A stretch of DNA of 64,000 bases from Apostichopus japonicus (GCF_037975245.1 NC_092568.1:21416501-21480500), one strand, 5' to 3'. Shown: positions 24,881 through 37,223, counted from the first letter of the stretch. Translations and numbers: made by a program. Notes: generated by a model not told the origin, from the sequence alone.

Positions 24881-25800
24881 ACACACACACAGCATCATGA
24901 CCACCAAGATTTCTTTTGCTTTCAGCGAGGAATATTATAAAGAAAAAAAAACGATCAAGAAAATTAGTTGGTAGAGTTCAATTTCCAACTTTGTTCTACT
25001 AGTTTCTTCACTTACCTTGCATTGAAATATCACAAAAACAATGTATGCTGATACTGTACATACAGCCTACTGAAACAAAGCATGGTTTTGCGCTAGGCTG
25101 TATACTGGATGAGCAAACCAATCAAACACTAATATCCTACAGCTATTTAGAAATCACTTAACTTCTAACAAACAAATAGATAAATCTTCTTCAACGTTTC
25201 CTTATGTTGTGCAAATCAGACAAGCAAACAATCTGGATGGATGGCTGTACATCCTGTAAGCTTGCATGGACAATTCAGCCATCGCAGAAAGTTGCATACA
25301 TTTACGTAACAATGTACAATACTGCACAACATAAGAAAATATATTGTTACATTAACCAGTATTTGTATATATTTTCTTATGCTGTCCAAAATTTGTTATA
25401 TTTGATAGCATTGGCGATGCTACACTTCGACATCTTTTTCCTTGGTCTGAACTGTCTGACAAAGTTTCTTTGATACTGAGTTTCACATTAGAAAGGAAGA
25501 TGAAAGCAATTGATTGTATTTAGCCCAAATGTAATTGTCTTACGGTAAAAAGACGACAAAAAAAAAAAAGGTTTGTGTATAAAGAGCATAACATAGAAAA
25601 AGAAAATCTTTGTGCTCGATCTTCCCCTTTTGGATGCCCCTCTTTAAATCTCTCCGTGCATTCCACGCACCGAACATTTTACAACTGTTTCGAGAGAGAA
25701 AGATGTGAAATTCAAGAATGACTGTTTGAGATCAAAAAGAAGGGACTTGAATATCAAATGTTTCACAGAAGTTAGAATATGACTCTTCACTTCATGTTAC
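24881..25800. other. RAD51B intron segment
   Basis: No additional exon is supportable. A poly-A run lies near 25557-25570. Confidence 0.5.
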
Positions 25801-25901
25801 CTCTCTCTTGTTGTCATGGCGATACTGCAGAACCAGCCTTGTATTAACGCTGTGGCCCCACGTGTTGCCCAAGGCGGCTGTCACAAAGCCTTTTGCTCCT
25901 T
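25801..25901 (-). CDS. RAD51B exon (GNTWGHSVNTRL core)
   Basis: A 101-bp exon between a very strong acceptor (TCTCTTGTCTCTTCTTCAG) and the donor GAGAGAG|GTAACA. It reads, after completing a Glu codon split with the previous exon, GAKGFVTAALGNTWGHSVNT followed by RLVLQYRHDNKRE. The ALGNTW.HSVNTRL string is diagnostic of RAD51B among RAD51 paralogs and corresponds to the GGNIIAHASTTRL strand-loop of RAD51. It lies on the C-terminal side of the L2 DNA-binding loop in the RecA fold. Entry phase 1 and exit phase 0 fit both neighbours (30616-30724 and 18697-18775). It acts in the nucleus in the BCDX2 complex. Confidence 0.95.
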
Positions 25902-28900
25902 CTGAAGAAGAGACAAGAGATTCCTTGATAGAGACGGAAATAGTCTGACAATTGGAATATAGTTAAGGTGTTAAGCTGTTAAGTAGAAATGAATGCAGTT
26001 TCGTAATTCTTCAGGGTCTCAATTTGCAAAGAAAAGTCAACGAATTCATGCGAAAATTTTTCTTTCCTGTGACCGGCAACTGCCGAGGATATTAAAACCA
26101 CCATGCACAAGAGCGAGAGGGAAAGATTTGCATAACTCATTTGGCCTGAAATACTGCTGTATACATAGATATCTGAAAGTGTATATGATACAAATATATA
26201 TTCACAGTTTCCATTCAAAATGATCATATCAGAGAATACATTAATATGTTCTATCACATTTTTTTATGTAAGTTCTATATCTCTGTTTTTAATCTGTTTG
26301 ATATGGAATATTGGAATATTGTCTGCAACCATGGCAACAACTCTGTTTACTGCATTAAACAAGGGAATAACAAAGCAGGCTGATAACCATCACAACCACA
26401 CAGAAAAAATTCATAGTTACACTTATTTTCTGTTGCATTATCTGTTTCTATGTCCCTTACACAGCTGTCCACATCTTAATGAACTACGGTACTGTTGCGT
26501 ATGTATTAAGGCCCATGCCATGAATTGGGGAGGAGGGTGCAGAGAACTTTAATACAAATTATTAATAAATTGGCTACCATTCTAACAGGTCACTGCCATT
26601 TTCAGTCCATTCCAAACATCTGTCTCCTATATCACGTTGCATGAGAATTGTTTCAAAGTGGAAACAGTTAAGTTTCTGAACAACATAATGTAGATGCCGT
26701 TACAATGCAACCCACTTTTCGCAGGCTACCCACAGTAAGAACACTCTCATAACACCATACAAACCGTGTAAACACTATGTATAGCATTCAATTACACGTT
26801 CTGACAGTACAACCCATCAAAATGACAGATACCACTGCTGTACCTTCTATTAAGGCATTTGAGGACTACTATTTGAACAAATGCCCTTTTAAACTGTAAA
26901 ATTGCAAAAGGCTTGGATTTACATCTTTTTCAAGTGATCTATTGGACCAATCTGGTTTTAATTCCTGTCAACTGGATCTCAAAATAAATTCAGTTCAATG
27001 CATGCATTATGCAGGGAAGGTTATCGGTAACAACCTCTTGTCACAACCCGATCACGTCAACTTATACGCATTTGACGGTATTCTCATCTATCGAGTTTCA
27101 ATTTACAGCGAGGGTACAACGACCTCCATGGAAACATACAGCCGAGGTGGAGTGTAACTGTGTGGCACAGTTTTATAGATGAGCTGTTCTTATAAACCCC
27201 CCCTCCATAATAAGAAAACAATATGCATTTAAAATTAGTCATTAAACCTCTGTTTTTGTATTGTATTGGATGAAACCAATTGTGGGTAGTTGATGATACA
27301 CAAACGGGGCAGATGATGGCTGCAGCTCTAGTGAATTGCTGCTTGTTTTAATATCATACCACAAATGGAAATCACATATATGTTTGTATAGACTAGTCGG
27401 CCGCAGATTGGAAAATATCAAATCTGCGTATGTGACTTTGAAGGGGTGTCTCCGGGGAGATGGGATTGCCCCAGATTCTGCGAGCAGATCGAAAGCAGGG
27501 GTCCTGTTTGGTCTTCACGAAGCAAAAGCCAAAGTTTTATGAGCAGGCTAATAGGTTGATTTTTCATTCGCGACCGACGCACGATGGTACGGGTTACTAC
27601 ATGACCTATATCTATTACCAATCTGCTGAATGGGTTTTCCAAGTGTTAAGTGCTCTACAGACGCCGCCATACACAATATTGAGATGTCCATGCATGGCCA
27701 CTCAACTTCATAATTAAATAATGTGAATTTTTATGATGGTGTATCATTGAGAAAATCTTGCGCAAAATCACAGAAGACTGTAAAGGAAGCTACCGAAACT
27801 TTGGTTTAAAGGACACTGCTATCCAATTTTTGAAGACCCTGGATTTTTAAGTGGGTGCAAGAGAGGGGGTGGGAATATTGAAAAGCAAGATTAACGATCG
27901 TCTTAAAGGAAAATTTGCGAAAGCAGGCATTTACTGGGAATGTTTTTATTTTTTTTAAGGAATGATCGCTAGAATATTATTTTCATATATTACTGCCTGA
28001 AAGCAATTAAGAAGAATAGAATAGCAATTTACAGACTAGAGGGTATGGATTGCAGAGTATGCATGACATGTCTTTTTGCAATTGGGGAGGGGGGGTGGGG
28101 AAAGGATGCCAGAAGAGGCCAAATTTCTTTATTTTTGAGGCTGCAAGGTGTAATAGAATTTCAAGGGGTGTAAAGGAGAACAAAATGAGCTCAATCCTCA
28201 CCAACATGTTCAATGGTATTCAACAAATTACAAAACTAGTGCCTAATATTTCTATCTTCTATTGAAAAATATAGTCAATTTAGCCAATATTCATGCCCTT
28301 AATTTGGCCCGAGCTTTAACGAAGCAATTAAAAAAACCATAAACAAACTGACCACCAACTAATCTTTGACAAGCTGGTCTTAAACATAATACTGGCAATT
28401 CTTAAAGGTGACAATAATGGTAACTGAATGTATCTTGAGTTACAAATGTTCCGTTACAAATGCCACATGGTAAGTCCAATCAATCCAAAAATATGTGCGC
28501 CAAAGACTACACGTCGTATTTAACATGAGCAGCTATATTTCATACTATGGTGGGCCAAATTGTCAATCGTCGATATCTGGTGGTCTTATACCAAATCTGT
28601 TGACTACAACTCAACCTAAGATATTGCAAACTGACAACAAATGTACAAAGAGCAAAAATGGGACAATTTCAATATTTTTGTTTTTAAATCTTTTTTCTAC
28701 ACTTTTTGATAATTTTATTTGATTAAAGCCTCCATGAGCAAGAAATGGTTAATGCCCACACCAACTTCAGATCGGATAGTTCAATTTGTAGGGCTTATAT
28801 ATAATTCTATGAACTTTGTTTCATAGAGATATCAGGTTCAAATCCCATTCCACTCAGCCAACAATGTTTCTTATCTTCAGTTTTACACTTTAAATCTAAC

Positions 28901-28910
28901 GGCCGGCCAA
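25902..28910. other. RAD51B intron with two unexplained GC-richer patches
   Basis: Most is AT-rich. Two patches, about 26930-27160 and 27390-27700, have higher GC and CpG and contain plus-strand frames of 71 and 85 codons without a recognisable motif. They may be old exons, non-coding regulatory DNA or repeat relics. G-rich runs lie near 28085-28098 and 28935-28945. Confidence 0.4.
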
Positions 28911-29895
28911 GGGCGGCGGAAGCACTTTTAATCGGGGGGGGGGCACCAACGTCAAAGGGCACTTTGCAGAAATTCGATTGGACTGATGCAGCTTGATATT
29001 TAGTTTCCTTTATAACTCTTATTGTATTATCTTATTTGCGTATACACATCACTCCATTGCCCCCCCCCCCCCAAGGAAAAAATGCATACTAGCACTGCAA
29101 TATCCAATGTGCAAATTGGGAAACAAGGAACAAGTTTTCTTTCGAGACAAAATGAGGTGATATCATGCTAAATGCTAAAGTAGGAATTTGCCGAATTAGA
29201 GTTTATTTCTTGTTAAGAGCTTAAAAAAAAAAATTCCATTCGAAATAGCTTTCAGGTTTGACCCACAGAAATTCATTAATAGTCAGGGGCGTAGCCAGGA
29301 TTTGCAAAGTTGTAGGCACGACTATCTGAGCGGAGTGCCACCATCGGTTGGCGTGGAGCGTACCAGAAAATTTTTGGTTTTAAAAACCCCCAGATGGCCA
29401 GAAACGGCCCTTCCCTAGTGTTCATTCTGGTTCCCTGGCCTCTTGCTAACTTGAGATACCTCATTCAATATCACTTTTAAGCCCCAAAAAACAAACGAGT
29501 AGTCTTACTTTTCAACTTCTGATACTTGTAGATACAAAGATAGGCCAGAAATGTCTTTGTTAGAACTATAACCAGTAATTGTCTTTGATACAACTGTAGC
29601 TAGTACATGTTTATCGAAAAGGCTGTTTTGGAACTTGGAACGCCGATCGTGACAACAACAGGCAACAAAGTGCTGCCGCTCTATACATATAAAGTCTGTT
29701 AATCAACGATAGGCCCGGGCCTACAGTGCTACATACTGGCTACGCCCCTGATAGTTCTAAATTAGGATTAGATCTCTTACTGAAATATCGCTGACCTAAT
29801 AGGGTGATCAAGGGTACAATTTTTATGTAGAAAAAGGGCACATTTTTAACCTGAGGAAAAGTGGGTGGGGCACGTGCCCCCTGTGCCCCCCCTCC
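28911..29895. mobile_element. Possible MITE-type repeat interrupted by a hAT-like insertion
   Basis: The left part (GGGCGGCGGAAGCACTTTTA..., then GGGGGGGGGCACCAACG) and the right part (ATTTTTAACC... GGGGCACGTGCCCC ... TGCCCCCCCTCCTC) look like the two ends of a GC-capped repeat whose arms are complementary in style. The hAT-like element 29284-29750 sits between them. The outer boundaries are decayed and no target duplication is clear. Confidence 0.35.
29284..29750. mobile_element. hAT-like element with 15-bp inverted ends
   Basis: CAGGGGCGTAGCCAG begins at 29284 and CTGGCTACGCCCCTG ends at 29750, a 15-bp perfect inverted repeat apart from the adjoining base. The flanks share only ATAGT, so an 8-bp duplication is not intact. 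Positions 29321-29373 are nearly identical to a module inside the hAT MITE at 43930-44323 (GCGGAG.GCCACCA..GGTTGGCG). The 467-bp element has no transposase. Confidence 0.75.
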
Positions 29896-30615
29896 TCATT
29901 TGAGATTTGTCTATATATATACGTCTAGAACATGTGCAATGTGAAACTTCAGGGTATGCATGGTTATTCATTTAAGGTCAAAAGAAGAAAAAAAAACTGT
30001 TCAAGAAAGAAAAGGGTCACTTTAGGCAGGTACATTGCCTCATAATATATCATGTAATCATAACAGAAATAATGAAAATAAATAAATAAATAGCGAAAAC
30101 TCAATATATTGCTTTTGGGAATTAGAGCAGGAAAAAAATCTCACAAGTGAAAAACAAACTGAAGGACAAAAGCCAAAACTACCACCACAAAATTAATGAG
30201 GTAATTAATATTAATAACGATGCAGTTATCAGAATTATGAAATGGCTAAAGTATTTCAACCAAATTTTGGTTAGAAAAAGGTCCACGGTCGTCGTATATC
30301 TATGAATAAATCTCAAAGGCATTTTGCTTCATTCCACACTTGCACAGACAATTTTTAATTGTCTAAAGCTTAGCACTCCTCACTGTTTGAGGATAAAACC
30401 GAAGGTCCAGAACCGCCACCGCAGAAAGACTTTTGAAATATTCATGGCATAGCTTGCAAAAATTTGAGGCCAATATATTAAACCGGTGACCTGTCTACTT
30501 TGAATATGATGGGAGCAGTGATGTGTGTTCTTATATCTCATGCTCTGTAAACATGTAGTAGGATCTAGATGAGAACTGTTTGCTGTATTGCACAATGTTG
30601 AAATCATTTATTTAC
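29896..30615. other. RAD51B intron segment
   Basis: AT-rich with AAATAAATAAATA near 30075-30092. No exon is seen before the donor at 30615. Confidence 0.5.
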
Positions 30616-30724
30616 CTATGGTTGTAACTGAATCCCCTTGGCCATATTCTTGAACGTGGCCACCCTGAGCCACATGTGACTGCAGCTGTCCAATCCTGGT
30701 CGTGATCTGGTTTGTCACCACAAT
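30616..30724 (-). CDS. RAD51B exon (TNQITT / L2 region)
   Basis: A 109-bp exon. The acceptor CTTGCAAATTTGCAG leads into a phase-0 start, IVVTNQITTRIGQLQSHVAQ, and the exon continues GGHVQEYGQGDSVTTI. The donor is ATAG|GTAAAT (phase 1). It matches vertebrate RAD51B VILTNQITT..., followed by a variable segment before SEG...ALGNTW. The NQIT motif closes the strand leading into the L2 loop that contacts DNA in RecA-family recombinases. The preceding exon should encode the Walker B strand and ...EEF.IP. I searched upstream to 36.7 kb by eye and did not find it, nor a Walker A (GPPG.GKT) exon anywhere in the window. Confidence 0.92.
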
Positions 30725-31639
30725 CTGCAAATTTGCAAGATCAGAGAAGGAAAAAAAAGAATTGAAGGCGTATATATTTTCCTGTGCATGAAAGTGATAG
30801 ATTTAAAAAGCATAATTTCAGCTTTGGTTCAGAAAACACATTTTTGATAGTTTCACATCAAATAGAGCATCCTGTATAGGCCTTGAGAGTGTAAAAGTTG
30901 TGAGGAGATTGGTAAGTAATGAGGTGAGTACATAAATATGTATATGAGGTAGATGGAGATATATAAAATATTGTCAATTCATGTCAATCATTGAAGAAGG
31001 GCATCATGCATGGTCTAAATTACATGAAATAAACAAATCAAATTCAGGAAGGATACTTTAATATGCTTCGATAGAACGATGAAGAAAAGAATGACTGAAT
31101 TTAGGACCTCATCAAAACTGCAAAATTATTGCAGGAGAAAGTTTACGGAGCAGGAAAATTGCTCGACCAAAAGTTGGCAGGTAGCATGTATAACCAGAGT
31201 TCAATCACTTGGATATGATGGTCACTGAAATATACATGAATTATTGAGTCTTGAAAAATGAAAGATGCCATAATGACAAATAAACTATCTTTGTAAAGAT
31301 TCCCTTCCTTGGAAAAGGACTTACAGATCTGTTGTACACTGCAGAGAATATAGAGATACAGTTTACATACAGGCAGTTTTACATGCATGCAGGTTAAAAT
31401 GTGTAATCTACTGATTAGTACACTTTGGAGAGAGCTGGAGTAAGACATGTATAGTGATGATGCTAATGTGGGAATGGCATATGGAAGGTGCGGGGGGGGG
31501 GGGGATGGGTGGGGATGTTTCAGGTACTCCTCCTTAGTCCTCTCTTGACCTTACTGCCTCACTTGTCATTTATGATACTTATTAATAAAATGTCAGACTA
31601 CAAACAGCATGAATGAAGAAGGTTAAAATAGATGAACCA
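30725..31639. other. Upstream RAD51B intron, no exon seen
   Basis: AT-rich with a G-rich tract near 31490-31515. The 101-codon minus-strand frame here has no family motif and no splice context. Confidence 0.5.
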
Positions 31640-31985
31640 TGCTTTTTGTCGTCATGCTTTTCGTTGCCTGCTTTTCATCGCCAAGGATCCATAGTCATAC
31701 AAGAGATGAAACATCAAGTACAGGGGTGTTCTGTGAGGCCTGCTTTTTGTTGCCAAGGACCATAGTCATACGACAGATGAAACATCAAGTACAGAACTGT
31801 TCTGAGTGGCCTACTTTTTGTCGCCAAGGCCCATAGTCATACAAGAGATGAAATATCAGGTACACTGCTGTTCTGATGGCCTGCTTTTCATTCGCCAAGG
31901 CCCATAATCATAGAGTAAATGAAACATGCAGTGCATGACTGTTCTGATGGCCTGCTTTAGTCATGCCAAGGTCCATAATCATACA
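31640..31985. repeat. Minisatellite, about 5 units of 71 bp
   Basis: CCAAGG...CCATA falls at 31681, 31753, 31824, 31895 and 31966 (72, 71, 71, 71 bp). Units share GCTTTTTGTCGCCAAGG, CATAGTCATACAAGAGATGA and GTACAGAACTGTTCTGATGG-like blocks. Confidence 0.9.
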
Positions 31986-34535
31986 AGTGAATCCAGAAAA
32001 CTGAATGACCACTTACAGGTGAGCGCAAACTGAACGAACAGTACACATTTAGGTCACGTGCAAAATTATTTCCCCAAGTTTGGTTCTGGAGATAAATGCA
32101 CGACCATCATCGACCGACAGTCGGGGGCAAAATGCAACATGTTGTGTCAGCTCGACTGAAGCCGATACAACTAAAAACTCTGGAAATCTGAATACAGTCA
32201 TTATAGTGGTCAGCAAATGTGCAATGACTGATAATATCCATATTACCATGGTGAAGAAAAGTAAATAATTTTTCTTCCAACAATTTTTCCTTTTCTTCTT
32301 TTCTTTGTCTTCCTTTGATAGAGGACAAAAGTGTTTAAGAAATACACATCTGAACCCTTCATTATCAGTAAAATAACTTTGAATAACATTGTACAATTCA
32401 AAGTTCAGCAAATGAAAATTTCATAAAACAATTAAGGCAGCCTCATCCATCCTCTTCAAGCATGAGCTATCTTCATCAATGTCTCCATCCTCGTCATCTT
32501 GTCGTGACCTCTTTGATGGTGAAAAGTAATCACAATACTTCAATTAATTCCAATGACCTCAATTAAATATTCAAGACTTTGCACTTTTGGAAAGGGGGAG
32601 GGAGGGGAGAGGAGAGGGGGGGAGGAGGAATAACCGATCTGAATATAGGAAAGATAAAATATATGTGTGTAGGTCTACGACTGCTGAGTTCATTCTACCG
32701 AAAGCAAGAGAGATCAGTGATCTGTAGCAATATCATCAGTATAAGAGAATAGTTTAGAGTAGGTGAAATTTAATTTTCATTCAGTCTTAATGTCACGAGG
32801 AATGCAATGTGTCTTCTTAAAACCACGAAACCAAAGAAATGATCTGGTAACCATTTAACTCCATTCCCTAAGATGAATCCTTCATCTATATTAAAGTTTA
32901 ACCTTTTGGAAGAAGTTGAAATGCAATATTTCAAAGAAAAAAAGAAATGCAAACACAGTTTACCCATTGGCATAATTCATTCACATTATAACCTAATTGT
33001 AATTATTTTAATTGATATTTAAGAATTATTGCTTCTGAGCAGATTGCAATTTGTATGGATTGAAGGCGTTTGACAATTTCTTTGTGTAAGTAATGGTATA
33101 CCATTTCATATAAGCTTGTGTAAAATAGCTGCACTGTAGGCAATGACACACAAACAAGACCAGTATTGTTGAGTTTATGAGATACATTAGAATGGATCTC
33201 TCAAACCACTCAAAACAACTTTCTATGACATTTGGGAGATGGAACCTTTACTTCATAAACAGGAGTTATGACATGAGAAAGTCTAAAATGGCATCATTGA
33301 ATCATCAATTAGTTTGTATCGGTTTTTAATTTAAATAGACATGAAGTTTGCAAATGCCCGTGGTGACATTTATATAAACACTATTGAATAATACAGTAAA
33401 TAGTTCCCATAGCAACTGTTTTTTAACTTTCACACTGAACATATGAAGAGGAGTTCTAAGAGTGTGTCTCTTCACCATAAAACAAAATGGCACATTGGAC
33501 AAAATGGATACCCTTGATATGAATGTTAAACCATACCATTTTCTCAAAAAAAAACAAAATTCTCCAGGTAGTTTCTTTCATTTTACAGACTTAAATTAAT
33601 ATAGGACATATTTATATCCCATTTATATAACAGTAAAACATCGAAGTGAGGTAATAAGTGCTGTTATGTTATTTGGTGGAGGGGTAGGGAGAAGGAGGGG
33701 AAGAAGTTAAATGAAGCCACATAGGGCAATCTTTGATTTGCTTAATACTTTTGTGGATATCTCTATGTGGAACTTTAGATAATTCATTAGTTTTAATAGA
33801 GTTTGAATGAATTTTATTAACCAGAAGCTATCTGAGAATGGTATAAATCAGCAATGATGGTAGAAGAACTTGAACAATTCATTTCAATAACACAAAATTC
33901 ATTTTTCTTTGCAATAGCTTTGTATGCTAGATCATACAATGAGTAAGGTAATATATTTATTTATAAGGAATTACACAAACTTGAAGAATACCAAATTGCA
34001 CTGTTTTTCTCTGCAAGGCATTCAAATATACATTTTGGGGTTCGTTCAACTCCCTTTTGCACTGAGGGAAAAATTATAACATCATGCCTAGATCGATGAT
34101 ACTGAGCTACAGGGATCAAGATACCGATCCTAAAGCAATAATGTTAAAAAATAATAATAATACTATTTAAAGCTGAGTTATATGTGCAGTATTGTGGATA
34201 AGAGGTATATGTGTGTGCTGTATCCAAGCTTCCAATGAGAGATGTCTATTTCCAGGCAGAGTAACCCATGTATAAAAGACATCTAAATGTGTGTAGTACC
34301 CTTATCTTTGGATATAATTACCCCTGGAAGAGAGATAATATATGCATAATATCCGTGGGTAAGGGATTACAAATTTGTAGTATCCCCTGAATATAGTGTG
34401 TGTATGTGTATATATGTATAAATGTATGTGGTTGATTGGCATCTATATATATTATATATATATTTGGTTTGTTGGCGTCTTTCTTGGCGCAGAGTGCCCA
34501 ATGTCCTATGGACACAGGGAAGTATAGGTGAGAAG
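31986..34535. other. Intronic or intergenic stretch with one exon-like patch
   Basis: Between 32425 and 32515 the minus strand reads an acidic, basic-flanked peptide (SKRSRQDDEDGDIDEDSS, then CLKRMDEAA) ending at a stop near 32424. It may be a terminal exon or a chance frame; splice signals are weak. The rest is AT-rich, with a purine-rich run near 32593-32628. Confidence 0.35.
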
Positions 34536-34690
34536 TAGTTGAGACTTGTGGAACACTAGTAGTTGTTACTCAGAGTTTCACGCGTTGAGCGGTCATCTGA
34601 CAACTCCCGCAGATGATCGAGCTGTCTGATGATCGCGGAAACGTGTGAAACTCTGAGTATCAACTGCTAGTGTTCCACTAGTCTCAACTA
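34536..34690. repeat. Inverted repeat with ~55-bp arms and hammerhead-like core
   Basis: The arm 34536-34591 (TAGTTGAGACTTGTGGAACA ... CTCAGAGTTTCAC) is the imperfect reverse complement of about 34636-34690 (GTGAAACTCTGAG ... TGTTCCACTAGTCTCAACTA). In the centre, CTGATGA (34626-34632), a 5-nt TCGCG segment and GAAAC (34638-34642) match the hammerhead ribozyme core. Related CTGATGATCG sequence lies in the hairpin at 34804-34859. A (TA)n tract follows at about 34690-34720. The layout suggests a head-to-head pair of Penelope-like or retrozyme-like terminal units. Confidence 0.6.
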
Positions 34691-34803
34691 ATATATATAT
34701 ATATATATATATATATAGATAGATAGATATAAATATTGAAAGCCTATATGTATAAACACGCTGTTCCATCGCGTACCAACTCAGAGTTTCACACAAACAT
34801 TGA

Positions 34804-34859
34804 GTTCTTTTCACTGCGGTGATCATCAGTTGCCTGATGATCGCCGCAGTGAATAGAAC
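34804..34859. repeat. Hairpin with 26-bp arms and 4-nt loop
   Basis: The arms 34804-34829 and 34834-34859 are complementary except for three positions, with loop TTGC. The right arm starts CTGATGATCGCC, related to the hammerhead-like core 200 bp upstream, but no GAAAC box follows, so a complete ribozyme core is absent. Confidence 0.8.
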
Positions 34860-36689
34860 TATATATATCTATATATATATAATTTTATACATATATATAT
34901 GCCGTAAAAGAAAGACATCTATATTTTTGGTATCCCTTGGATATGTATAGCATAATGTATAGTATCACTTAGATGAGACATATGAAGGATATCCCCTTGA
35001 TTACAGATATCTGTATGTAGTATATCCTCTAGATGAAAGATATCCACACATGTATAGTATCTCTAGCTAACCTAGTCTCTTATAAGCTTTGTATATATGG
35101 TATAGTTTTCCTATAAATGTAATGTACCTGCTGTATAATCTATACATCAACATGTATATATACTATTGTTTCAAAGATGCCAACATGTTGTTGTCAATTA
35201 AACCATACCCTTTGAATTCTGAAATCTATTATCTTTTTGTCCTCGAGCGGTAGTACGTCGTGTCAGACTTGTTTTCGTGGGGCATCGGCTTTGAATTTCA
35301 ACCTTCCCTTGGGAGGAGATCAAGATCTGAACTATACAGTGTATGGGAACCTCAGGAGGTTGGTTGATGCTAAAACTTGCAAATCGAAGCCAAGCATATA
35401 TCTTATCTGGCTGGATCACCTGCAAGTTTCTGTAAGATCACCTACACAATTTGCCCCATATTCAGTTACATCTGTCGTGTGGGATAGTCTCGTTCAAAAT
35501 CTGTTGACATTTTTCGAAAAGCTCTTTTTCGTTTACAAGATATACTCATTTGAAAGTTTTGATAAATCTGGGAAACTCATTAAATATGTGCAGACTATGA
35601 TGTAGAGTATTTCCCTCATCAAAGTTCTTATTTTAGCCCTTAATTAAGTTAACCCCTAATTACAAGCCCTCAGCACATATATCATTTTTAATGTGATCTT
35701 CCTCATTTCACAGGGCCACGAACCTGTCTTTCGTATCCTTGAAAAGAAGGTTGTGAAAACAAAGGAATAACATAAGAGGAAATTAGGCAGTCTGACTCCC
35801 TTTACATCCTCAAATGTGTATAATTAACTAATGTTTATGCAAAAATAAAACTAGAATTAAGTAAAGACTTGTAAAAGTGGTAAATCTTTGATGGATTTTG
35901 ATGGGACTAGTTGCAGCTATTTTCGTGACTTCTAATGCCTATTAGAGTGATTAGGACAATGTTGTTCATAGGTGTATGTAGACCTTACATTACTGCATAT
36001 AAATAAAACAGTACTGGTTTCATTGTCTTAATTCTTATAGTAGCACAGGTTCCATTCCTTAGTCAATATATTTTACCTCTTACCAGATACAATCAAGTTT
36101 ATATACTAAACTGCACAATGTTCTGTTTTATTAACGTCCATGAAAATTTCATGGATTAAATAGGAGTCTCATAGTCTTAACCATTAAATGACTAACAACT
36201 TAAGCCCTGATTCTCATGCAAAGTTAAGGCTAGGTTTGATTTGTTATGGATACTGGAGTATTGTTGTTTGGTCTAACAACCACCTCAGTTGTTGACATAT
36301 CATTTGAGAAAAGTAATTAACAGAAATTCTCAAGAGTTTAAAAATCTCTTGACAGAGACGTGATTAACGTAATCGACTTTAAACATTGCAGTCTATTTCT
36401 CCAACTCTCCAATTTGACGACAGAAGTTTCCTTTGCAAAATTACATAAACATGTTAAGGTTCAAATGTGCAAGCTGTAAAATATCGAACTTGTATAACTA
36501 CATTAAAAATGAAATATCAGAGACTTATAACATTTCACCAAATCTCTCAAACAGCTCTCAGATACAATTAAAAACAACTATGACTTATTATGGCTGTATT
36601 ACTGTATGGAGGTCTAAAATAAGTTGTGAAACAGAAGGGACAATTTACTCATCACCATGTATTTTGACAACATTACTTTATTCATTTAT
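34860..36689. other. Non-genic stretch with a GC-richer patch
   Basis: The patch at about 35235-35420 is richer in GC and open on both strands (plus: NFNLPLGGDQDLNYTVYGNL; minus: LISSQGKVEIQSRCPTKT). I cannot assign it. The rest is AT-rich. Confidence 0.4.
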
Positions 36690-36803
36690 GTTTGTATGCA
36701 TGTATTGTATGTTTTTTAGATCCTCCTGCAAGCAGGAACTCCTCAAGAAACCATCATTGGCTTAATATCAAAGCCACAAGCTGACTGAAGGCAGTCTCTT
36801 AGA
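36690..36803 (-). mobile_element. Left half of a split family-1 SINE (tail side)
   Basis: The tail side and body of the SINE (TTAGATCCTCCTGCAAGCAG to GCAGTCTCTTAGA) stop abruptly where the TTAA-flanked 6.8 kb element begins. The missing half is at 43599-43731. A full copy, such as 53737-53989, runs across the junction without a break. Confidence 0.9.
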
Positions 36804-37019
36804 TTAAAGGTGGGATCGCTCGTAATTTCCTCGTAAATTCTGTCCTTCACACCACCCGATTCAAAAATAATATCAATACTACCCTCTATCGGATCGTCGC
36901 TGTTGTCTCGTAATTTCTCAGCAATCCCGTATTTACGGCTAGTAAGCAATAAACGGGTTCGGTTACTTGAACGGTGGCCTTGGCGAAATTCCTGCATAGT
37001 TTCTTGTCTGTGGCAGTAC

Positions 37020-37223
37020 AGGGAGTTGTTATGGAACAACTCCCTGGTCAGTAGTATGCGGTATTACGCCGCGTTTTCGTGTGTGTTGTGTGATACAAAA
37101 CTCAGTGCTTTGTTTTACGTTCAGAACTTTTCACAACTAATGGGCTGTACAGTATAGGTTACGGTCGAGCTTTGCATCAGGCGTAATAGTTCGACCAGGG
37201 AGCTGCTACTCTAGCAGTTCCCT
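37020..37223. repeat. Two subterminal hairpins of the TTAA element
   Basis: Hairpin 1: AGGGAGTTGTT (37020-37030) and its exact reverse complement at 37035-37045, with a 4-nt loop. Hairpin 2: AGGGAGCTGCTA (37198-37209) and TAGCAGTTCCCT (37212-37223), one mismatch and a 2-nt loop. Both carry the CAGGGAGYTG motif seen in the smaller TTAA element (5176-5202). Confidence 0.9.

Noticed and set aside
32049-32411. A 120-codon minus-strand frame
   Set aside because: The N-terminal part is low-complexity and hydrophobic, and no RAD51B or other family motif is present.
36743-37039. A 98-codon minus-strand frame at the left end of the TTAA element
   Set aside because: It runs through the terminal repeat into SINE sequence, so it cannot be an intact element-encoded end; probably incidental.
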